Shown here: one piece after another, positions 15,714 to 22,120 of the stretch
Layout of the letters: every line of letters starts with the position of its first letter
Position numbering within the stretch: the first letter of the stretch is position 1
NCBI RefSeq assembly: GCF_016805305.1
Contig: NZ_JAERQN010000002.1
Coordinates: 1 to 64,000, forward strand
Source of the DNA: Falsiroseomonas ponticola
GTDB taxonomy: Bacteria; Pseudomonadota; Alphaproteobacteria; Acetobacterales; Acetobacteraceae
DNA: 64,000 bases
Direction of reading: 5' to 3'
Notes under the pieces: model-generated
The model's database searches: none
The model's input: only the letters and a program-made list of their open reading frames with translations
Told to the model about the DNA's origin: nothing
Translations under genes and position numbers: made by a program

Positions 15714-15749
15714 GACGGATCACGCCAGAGGCGGGTAGGGCTAAGTATG
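15714..15749 (+). promoter_or_regulatory. Duplicated stop-to-start promoter-like element, copy B
   Basis: Plus strand: GACGGATC (15714-15721), 11 variable bases, GGGTAGGGCTAAGTATG (15733-15749). All 25 fixed bases match copy A at 13111-13146 in the opposite orientation. The ATG at its end starts the 71-aa gene of the recombinase operon. A shared promoter would allow coordinated expression of the recombination operon and the serine recombinase operon. Confidence 0.55.
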
Positions 15750-15962
15750 AAGCCATCGCCCGCGGGACTGAACGCTCATCTCCCACCGCACCTCCGGGAG
15801 GTCTGCTCCATCCTGGCGCGCGGTCTGGTGCGGCTGCGCAGCCGCGCTGCCGAAGACGATGCGCGGGATGCCGAGATAGCTCGGGGGGCGGGAGACGTTC
15901 GCCTACACTCCACCGCCCACCAGCGCCTGCATGCGAACCCCAACAGGAAGGGACTCGCATGA
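15747..15962 (+). CDS. small protein upstream of DUF2924-recombinase, 71 aa
   Basis: A 71-aa basic protein: a short helical part (HLPPHLREVCSILARGLVRLRSRAAED) followed by LHSTAHQRLHANPNRKGLA. Similar 60-80 aa proteins with a C-terminal HFTAHQS-like motif, as I recall, precede DUF2924 genes in alphaproteobacterial elements. Its role is unknown. It begins exactly at the end of the duplicated promoter element and overlaps the DUF2924 gene by four bases (ATGA), heading the four-gene recombinase operon. Confidence 0.55.
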   Translation: MKPSPAGLNAHLPPHLREVCSILARGLVRLRSRAAEDDARDAEIARGAGDVRLHSTAHQRLHANPNRKGLA

Positions 15963-16459
15963 CCAGACGATCCACTACCGCGCCCCCGCCGGCGCCCACC
16001 ATCCCGAAGATCCCGCCGACGCAGGTGCTGGGGCGGCTCGCCGCGCTGCAGACAGCGCCCACCGCGGACCTGAAACAGCAGTGGCGGGAGCTCTTCGGCA
16101 AGGAGCCGCCGCCCTGGAACCGCGCCTACATCCAGAGCCGGCTGGCGTATCGGATTCAGGAGCTCGCCTATGGCGGGCTGAAGCCCGAGACGGTCGATCG
16201 GCTGGTGGCTTTGGGCGAGCAGTTGGACGGCGGCAACGTCGTGCTGCGCCGCATCCGGGCTGACAGCCGGCCGCTGGCCGGCACCCGCCTCATTCGGGAA
16301 TGGCAGGGCGTGCAGCACGTGGTCACCGTCCGCGCCGATGACTTCGAATTCGAGGGCCGGCCGTATCGGTCTCTATCCGCTATCGCTCGGCACATCACCG
16401 GCACGCGCTGGAACGGCTGGACCTTCTTCGGCCTACGCCAGCCAGGCGGTAGCGCATGA
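15959..16459 (+). CDS. DUF2924 family protein
   Basis: 166 aa. The core from about residue 20 (LGRLAALQTAPTADLKQQWRELFGKEPPPWNRAYIQSRLAYRIQELAYG) and the C-terminal block TRLIREWQGVQHVVTVRADDFEFEGRPYRSLSAIARHITGTRWNGWTFFGL are diagnostic of DUF2924. The C-terminal half has the fold of small DNA-contact modules (RAMA-like, WNG..FF). It is almost always encoded beside a large serine recombinase in alphaproteobacterial prophages, so a directionality or accessory factor for integration is a reasonable inference. ATGA overlaps on both sides support tight coupling. Confidence 0.82.
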   Translation: MTRRSTTAPPPAPTIPKIPPTQVLGRLAALQTAPTADLKQQWRELFGKEPPPWNRAYIQSRLAYRIQELAYGGLKPETVDRLVALGEQLDGGNVVLRRIRADSRPLAGTRLIREWQGVQHVVTVRADDFEFEGRPYRSLSAIARHITGTRWNGWTFFGLRQPGGSA

Positions 16460-17805
16460 AGACGCGCGCCACCACCACTGCGATGCCCTCCAGCACGAAG
16501 AAGCTGCGGTGCGCGGTCTACACGCGGAAGAGCACCGACGAGGGCTTGGACAAGGAGTTCAACACCCTCGACGCGCAGCGCGACGCCTGCGAGGCGTACA
16601 TCGCCAGCCAGCGCGCCGAAGGCTGGGTGCTGCTCCGCGACCGCTACGACGACGGCGGCTTTTCCGGCGGCACGTTGGAGCGGCCGGCGCTGCAGCGGCT
16701 CCTGCGCGATATCCAGGCCGACCTGGTCGACGTAATCGTGGTCTACAAGATTGATCGCCTCAGCCGCTCGCTGATGGATTTCGCCAAGCTGGTGGAGGTG
16801 ATGGACGCGCATGGCGTGACGTTTGTGAGCGTGACGCAGAGCTTCAACACGACGACCAGCATGGGACGGCTGACGCTGAACATCCTGCTCAGCTTCGCGC
16901 AGTTTGAACGCGAGGTCATTGGCGAGCGGATTCGCGACAAATTCGCGGCTTCCCGCGCCCGTGGCATGTGGATGGGAGGGAAGGTGCCGCTCGGCTACGA
17001 CGTCGCCAACCGAAAGCTGGTCGTGAATGACGCCGAGGCGGCCCGCGTGCGGCGCGTGTTCGACCTCTTCGCCGAGACCGGCTCCGGCGTCGAGACGGTG
17101 CGCCGCCTGCAGGCCGAGGGTGTTACGGCGAAGTCTGGTCGGCCGCTGGACAAGGGCGACGTCTACAAGCTGCTGAACAATCGGACGTATGTCGGGGAGG
17201 CCTCGCACAAGGGGCAGGTCTATCCCGGCGAGCACCAGGCGATCGTGTCGCGGGAGCTCTGGGACCGGGCGCACGCGGTGCTGCAGATCAGTCCGCGCGT
17301 GCGGGCAAACCAGAACCGGGCGCAGACGCCGGCGCTGCTGAAGGGGCTGATCTTTGGGGTGGACGGCCGAGCGCTGTCGCCGACGCACGCCAGGAAGAAC
17401 GGCCGGCTCTACCGCTACTATGTGGCGCAGCGCGTGCTGAAGGGCGACGCCGCTGGCGACGACGGTATCGTCCGCCGGGTATCGGCGGCGGAGATCGAGG
17501 CCGCGGTCGTGGACCAGGTGAGGGCGCTGCTGCGGCAGCCCGAGATCGTGGTCGGCACCTGGCGGGCGGCGCGGGCGGAGGCGCCCGACCTGACCGAGGG
17601 CGAGACCCGCGACGCGCTGCATCGGCTCGACCCGCTTTGGGAACATCTATTCCCGGCGGAGCAGGCGCGCATTGTGCGTTCGCTGGTGGAGCGGGTAGTG
17701 GTTGGCCCGGCTGGCGCGGACATTCGGCTGCGGCTGGATGGTCTCGGCGGCCTGGTCCGCGACCTCGGCGCCATCGCTCCCGATGCGCTGAGGTCGGCAG
17801 CATGA
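16456..17805 (+). CDS. large serine recombinase (integrase)
   Basis: 449 aa. The resolvase catalytic domain spans about residues 15-165: YTRKSTDEG (nucleophile Ser near 26), KIDRLSRSLMDF, and the GRLTLNILLSFAQFEREVIGERIRDK helix. The recombinase domain follows (GYD..LVVNDAEAARVRRVFDLF, TYVGEASHKG, about 175-280). Where many relatives have a Cys4 zinc ribbon, this one reads GVDGRALSPTHARKNGRLYRYYV without cysteines. It probably integrates and excises the prophage. It overlaps the DUF2924 gene and the following HTH gene by four bases each. Confidence 0.88.
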   Translation: MKTRATTTAMPSSTKKLRCAVYTRKSTDEGLDKEFNTLDAQRDACEAYIASQRAEGWVLLRDRYDDGGFSGGTLERPALQRLLRDIQADLVDVIVVYKIDRLSRSLMDFAKLVEVMDAHGVTFVSVTQSFNTTTSMGRLTLNILLSFAQFEREVIGERIRDKFAASRARGMWMGGKVPLGYDVANRKLVVNDAEAARVRRVFDLFAETGSGVETVRRLQAEGVTAKSGRPLDKGDVYKLLNNRTYVGEASHKGQVYPGEHQAIVSRELWDRAHAVLQISPRVRANQNRAQTPALLKGLIFGVDGRALSPTHARKNGRLYRYYVAQRVLKGDAAGDDGIVRRVSAAEIEAAVVDQVRALLRQPEIVVGTWRAARAEAPDLTEGETRDALHRLDPLWEHLFPAEQARIVRSLVERVVVGPAGADIRLRLDGLGGLVRDLGAIAPDALRSAA

Positions 17806-18212
17806 CCACGGCGACCAGCATCACGGTCCGGGTGCCGCTGGCGATCCGCCACCGGCCAGGGCGGAAGACCGTCGTGACGCCGATGACGGATACCGTAGCG
17901 CGGGTCCCCACGCGCGCCGACCCGGCGCTGGTGAAGGCCCTGGCGCGGGCGTTTCGGTACCAGCGGATGCTCGATCAGGGGCGCTACGCATCGGTGACGG
18001 AGATGGCTGCGGCGGAGAAGATCGATCGCGGGTACCTTGGCCGCCTGCTTCAACTCACGCTATTGGCGCCCAGTGTTGTTGAGATGATTACCAGTGGACG
18101 GCAGCGAGATAACATAACGCTACCGCGGCTGGCGGAGCCGCTTCCGACACTGTGGGCAGAGCAGCTTGATGTGCTCGCCGCTTCACCATCGGGCGACAGA
18201 GGACCGCCTTGA
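17802..18212 (+). CDS. ParB/KorB-like HTH protein, recombinase partner
   Basis: 136 aa. A Thr/Arg-rich N-terminus is followed by LVKALARAFRYQRMLDQGRYASVTEMAAAEKIDRGYLGRLLQLTLLAPSVVEMI (about residues 45-98), a helix-turn-helix like those in ParB/KorB DNA-binding domains. The ATG overlaps the recombinase stop (ATGA), so the two are co-translated. It could be a recombination directionality factor or a regulator of the integrase; this is inference from its place. Confidence 0.65.
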   Translation: MTTATSITVRVPLAIRHRPGRKTVVTPMTDTVARVPTRADPALVKALARAFRYQRMLDQGRYASVTEMAAAEKIDRGYLGRLLQLTLLAPSVVEMITSGRQRDNITLPRLAEPLPTLWAEQLDVLAASPSGDRGPP

Positions 18213-18282
18213 ACCCCGCCTCTAACTCGTCCGCAGCCCAAGCGCCACACGCGTGCTGCTCTTGGGAGAGAGCCGCAGAATC

Positions 18283-18312
18283 TTGGCAAGATAGCGGACG
18301 GTCTGCTATTGA
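18283..18312 (+). promoter_or_regulatory. Candidate sigma-70 promoter of the ietAS operon
   Basis: TTGGCA (18283-18288), an 18-base spacer and TATTGA (18307-18312) lie in an AT-rich dip (18300-18320) of the 178-base gap after the recombinase operon, about 75 bases before the AAA ATPase start. No other gene is visible in this gap. Confidence 0.35.
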
Positions 18313-18390
18313 TTTACTCACCTACGTGCAACGTCAAGTGCTAACAGATTCTCGGGCTGAATCCCGGGCATGCGAAGGAGGGAGGCGCGA

Positions 18391-19401
18391 ATGTCGACGA
18401 AGCATCTGCTTGCTCTCCTCAATTCGCATATCGAGGGAGATGACGAGCAATTCCTTTCGATCGCGCTACAGGTCGCCGCGCAAGAGGCTCGGCAGGGGCG
18501 GCCGGAGGAGGCGGATAGGCTGAAGCGCCTGGTCCAGAAGGCTCGTGATCAGCAGCGCAGTGGTCGGTCGGCCAGCGGTCAGACGCCAATCCCCCTCGCT
18601 CGCCCACGCGGTGAACTCCAAGGCTTGGTCGAGACCGGCTACCCAAAGGTCTCTCTTGCCAGCATGGTCTTGTCAGACGGCGTCCGCGAGCGCCTGACCC
18701 GCGTGGTACGGCAGCAGCATGAGCGCGCGACCCTTCGGAACCACGGGCAGGTTCCAACCACGCATATCCTCCTTGTTGGTCCGCCTGGGACTGGCAAGAC
18801 GATGACCGCGTCGGCGTTGGCCGGCGAACTGCACCTGCCACTATTCACCGTCCGGCTCGAGGCGTTGTTTAGCCGTTTCTTTGGTGAGACGGCGGGGAAG
18901 TTGCGCCTGCTATTCGATCAGATCGCGCAAACGCGGGGCGTTTACCTTCTCGATGAGTTCGATGCGATCGGTGCTCGCCGTGGGGATTCGAACGACGTAG
19001 GCGAAATCCGCCGTGTCCTCAATTCTGTGCTTGCTTTCATGGAAGAGCCCAACAGCACGGACAGCCTTGTGCTCGCGGCGACCAATCACGTCGAGATACT
19101 AGACGAGGCTCTCGCTCGGCGTTTCGACGAAGTTATCGAATATGGGCTGCCGGACCAGTCGGCCGCACGCGCCATCCTGGAACGGCGCCTAGGTAATTTT
19201 AGGCTGAGTGCCCGCTCTTGGCCGACGATACAGCCCGCCCTCGATGGATTAAGCCAGGCTGAACTCGTGCGTGCCGCCGATGCAGTCGTCAAAGATGCTA
19301 TCCTCGAAGGCGCGACCAAAGTGTCGTCGGATGCGCTTGGGCGAGCGCTTCAGGACCGGCAATCCCTGAAGAGCAAGTTCCGCCGACAAGCTGGCCATTA
19401 G
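18391..19401 (+). CDS. ietA: AAA+ ATPase, IetA-like antitoxin/defence component
   Basis: 336 aa AAA+ ATPase. A helical N-terminus (1-75) precedes Walker A GPPGTGKT at 130-137, Walker B LLDEFD at 186-191, sensor AATNH near 227 and an arginine-finger-type ALARRFDEVI. Followed directly by a subtilase gene, it matches the ietA-ietS arrangement described as a plasmid-stabilising toxin-antitoxin of Ti plasmid pTiC58 and later as an anti-phage system. The ATPase is the antitoxin. An AAGGAGGGAGG-rich ribosome site decides the ATG at 18391 over 18370. Its GC content is lower than the neighbouring prophage genes, suggesting separate acquisition. Confidence 0.75.
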   Translation: MSTKHLLALLNSHIEGDDEQFLSIALQVAAQEARQGRPEEADRLKRLVQKARDQQRSGRSASGQTPIPLARPRGELQGLVETGYPKVSLASMVLSDGVRERLTRVVRQQHERATLRNHGQVPTTHILLVGPPGTGKTMTASALAGELHLPLFTVRLEALFSRFFGETAGKLRLLFDQIAQTRGVYLLDEFDAIGARRGDSNDVGEIRRVLNSVLAFMEEPNSTDSLVLAATNHVEILDEALARRFDEVIEYGLPDQSAARAILERRLGNFRLSARSWPTIQPALDGLSQAELVRAADAVVKDAILEGATKVSSDALGRALQDRQSLKSKFRRQAGH

Positions 19402-19452
19402 GTAGGGCGCTGGCCGGACGGATGGGACACAGAAGCTCGAGGTTAGGGTTGC

Positions 19453-21996
19453 ATGGCGGAGCCTGAAGATTACGGCGCGAGAGATCGGCCGCACGTTTCA
19501 ATCGACACGTTCCGCGAAGTAACGCAGTACAGTTTTCCTAAGCGTTCGCAGCAGCGCAAGCCCTTGCGCTCGGACTACGCAATGCATTCCAGGGCGCTTT
19601 TCGACCAGTTGTCTCGGGCGCTGGGGAGTCTGCCTGCACCGGCGGACGACCTACGACTGCAGGTCGCCGGGCTGAAGCCCGGCACCGTGGTCGAGTTGTC
19701 GACGCTCCCCCCTGCCGAGGCCTCGCGCTCGAAGGCGGCTAAGGTTCCGGCAACCCTGGAATTCCCCGCGCAAGACATCGTGGTGCTACGGACCGATCGG
19801 AAGGACGATAGGACAGAGAGCGCGCTGCTGTTCGTGCCCGACGAAGCCAGAGGCTACTTGCGGGACCGCATCGCCGAGTATGGGCGCGATCCTGGCAATG
19901 CTCCTCGGCCGGATGTCGACCGATTCGAGGTCGTCGAAACGATCACGGCCGCTCCAACCCGATCGCTTTTTGTTGGTGCGGTCGATTTCGGTGCGCAAGA
20001 GTTGGTCTGGTGGGAGATCTGGATCCTCGGCGGGCCGGGGCGGGCGGAGCGGGTGGCCGTTGTGGCGCGCGGAGCAAACCTCGACGTCCACGCCGACCGT
20101 CTACTATTTCCAGACATGACGGTCTTGTTCGTTCATGCTGCTGCGGGCGCGCTTGGGGCATTTGCCGAGCGCGTACCGGGTGCGATCAGCGAGGTCCGCC
20201 GGGCGACCGGCACCATCGAAGCTTTCCTCGATCGGGGCGGGAGCGGGCTCGGGCAACACGACTGGGTCGCCGAGCTTGCAGAGCGTGTCGTAGCAGCCCC
20301 AGACGCCGCGCCTGTGGTCTGCACACTTGATACCGGCGTCGCCGCCGATCACCCGCTTATCGTACCCGGCCTCAAGGGTGCTTGGTCCTATGACGCGGCC
20401 TGGGGAACGGATGACCACGCCCCGGATGGCGGGCACGGCACTGCCCTCGCAGGCATCGTTCTCTATGGCGATCTCGATCCGCACATGAATGGGACGACTA
20501 CCGTGCCGCTTACCCACGGCGTCGAGTCGATGAAGCTGCTGCCGCCGCGAGGTTTCCCGGCTACAAAGCCGCCTAGCTACGGGGTGGTGACTCAGGGCGC
20601 AGTGGCCCAGGTTGAAATCGAGCGACCTGGTGTCAAGCGAGCGTTCTGTCTTGCGACATCAACGACCGATTTTCCGCCGAGCCGGCCCTCCAGTTGGAGC
20701 GGGGCGCTAGACCAAGTCGCGGCCGGCTCAATGCCGGGCGACGCGGCAGATGGGGTGCCCGCATCCGACGCGCCCAAGCGCCTTGTTCTGGTCGCCACCG
20801 GCAATGTGTCCGGCGGCCCGAAGGTCGATGTCGTTCAGTCGCAGCCGCTCGAAGACCCGTCGCAGAGTTGGAATGCGCTGACGATTGGCGGCTTCACGCG
20901 CAAGGAGCCTGTGCCGACGCCACCACCAGCGTTGGAGCCCGTCGTACCAGCGAACCACCGCAGTCCCTTCAGCCGAGGCTCGCAATCACTCCCCGACGAC
21001 CTGACGCCGATCAAGCCGGAGGTGCTGTTTGAGGCCGGCAATATGATGTCGGACGAAACTGGCTTCTGCGGTTGGCATCAGGCCGCGTCGCTGCTTGCGC
21101 CGGGCTCTGCTGTCGCAGTTGAGCCGCTGGTCCCGTTCTGGGCGACCAGCGCCGCGGCCGGTCTGGCTGGCAACTTCGTCGGTCAGCTCCAAGCGGCTCT
21201 GCCTGAGTTGTGGCCGGAGACCCATCGTGCACTGACAGTGGATTCAGCCGCTTGGCCGCAGCCCATCCGCAAGCAGCTGATTGGCCGGGGGGCGCATTGG
21301 AAGACGGGCTCGAAGGCTAAAAAGCAACAGATCCTGCGTGAGGTGGGCTACGGCGTTCCTGACGTAGGGAGAGCAATCCTGTCGGTGCGCAATGAGGCAA
21401 CCATGGTGGCGCAGGCAGAGATCCAACCTTTTGCAGTCGGCGCCGACGGCCGGACAGGCGTCTATAACGAGATGCACTTTTACGACCTGCCTTGGCCGAA
21501 AGCCGCCTTGGAGCGGCTCGAGAACGAAATTGTCATGATGAAAGTGACGCTGTCGTATTTCATCGAGCCGAACCTGACAGGCAGGGCGGCTACACGCCCA
21601 GATACGTACCGCTCCTTCGGCCTTCGCTTCGCGATGAAAAAGCGCGGAGAAACAGCGGTGGCGTTTCGCGCCCGCGTTAATGCCGCGCAGGAGAGCGACG
21701 GGTCGGCAGCTGAAACCGAAACAGATTACTGGCTGCTGGGACCCAAGGCGGTGCAGGCTGGATCGCTCCACTGCGACCTATGGCGGGGCTACGCCATTGA
21801 TCTTGCCGGGCACGACTCGATCGCAATTTACCCTGTGGGCGGTTGGTGGAAGTCACACATCGGTCAACGACGTATGGAAGACAGGGGCCGTTATGCACTC
21901 GTGATTTCAATTTCGGCGGCGGGACAGGCGGTAGACCTGCACGCCGAGGTGGCGAACTTGGTGCAAGTGAAGGAGGTCGAGGCGCTGATCGGCTAA
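19453..21996 (+). CDS. ietS: S8 subtilisin-like serine protease, IetS-like toxin/defence effector
   Basis: 847 aa. The catalytic triad reads DTGV (Asp 293), GGHGT (His 328) and PFWATSAAAG (Ser about 566), with the oxyanion Asn in VATGNVSG (about 451). No signal peptide is present, so it acts in the cytoplasm, unlike secreted subtilisins. A 280-residue N-terminal extension and a 230-residue beta-rich C-terminal part could sense the trigger. In the pTiC58 pair the protease homologue is the toxin and the AAA protein restrains it. It lies 51 bases after ietA, and its start has only a weak ribosome site (GAGGTTAGGGTTGC-ATG). Confidence 0.78.
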   Translation: MAEPEDYGARDRPHVSIDTFREVTQYSFPKRSQQRKPLRSDYAMHSRALFDQLSRALGSLPAPADDLRLQVAGLKPGTVVELSTLPPAEASRSKAAKVPATLEFPAQDIVVLRTDRKDDRTESALLFVPDEARGYLRDRIAEYGRDPGNAPRPDVDRFEVVETITAAPTRSLFVGAVDFGAQELVWWEIWILGGPGRAERVAVVARGANLDVHADRLLFPDMTVLFVHAAAGALGAFAERVPGAISEVRRATGTIEAFLDRGGSGLGQHDWVAELAERVVAAPDAAPVVCTLDTGVAADHPLIVPGLKGAWSYDAAWGTDDHAPDGGHGTALAGIVLYGDLDPHMNGTTTVPLTHGVESMKLLPPRGFPATKPPSYGVVTQGAVAQVEIERPGVKRAFCLATSTTDFPPSRPSSWSGALDQVAAGSMPGDAADGVPASDAPKRLVLVATGNVSGGPKVDVVQSQPLEDPSQSWNALTIGGFTRKEPVPTPPPALEPVVPANHRSPFSRGSQSLPDDLTPIKPEVLFEAGNMMSDETGFCGWHQAASLLAPGSAVAVEPLVPFWATSAAAGLAGNFVGQLQAALPELWPETHRALTVDSAAWPQPIRKQLIGRGAHWKTGSKAKKQQILREVGYGVPDVGRAILSVRNEATMVAQAEIQPFAVGADGRTGVYNEMHFYDLPWPKAALERLENEIVMMKVTLSYFIEPNLTGRAATRPDTYRSFGLRFAMKKRGETAVAFRARVNAAQESDGSAAETETDYWLLGPKAVQAGSLHCDLWRGYAIDLAGHDSIAIYPVGGWWKSHIGQRRMEDRGRYALVISISAAGQAVDLHAEVANLVQVKEVEALIG

Positions 21997-22015
21997 CCAC
22001 GGCAGATTGGCCTGG

Positions 22016-22042
22016 CCAGACCGAAGTTCCAGCTTCGTCTGG
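22016..22042. terminator. Hairpin between convergent ietS and res
   Basis: CCAGACCGAAG (22016-22026) pairs with CTTCGTCTGG (22033-22042) with one bulged base and a six-base loop. It lies in the 124-base convergent gap and could serve both transcripts. No T-tract follows on either strand, so termination is only a possibility. Confidence 0.3.
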
Positions 22043-22120
22043 TCGTAGTGCACGCCACGCGAGCTGGATTGCTGCCTCTCGTAGGAGGTCGGCCGGCAAT
22101 GCCGAAACTGACCGGTGCGA

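Noticed and set aside
19417..19455. Third possible copy of the duplicated promoter element before ietS (GACGGATG ... GGTTAGGGTTGCATG)
   Set aside because: The spacing between the two boxes differs by five bases and several core positions differ, so it is not counted as a copy, although the resemblance was noted.
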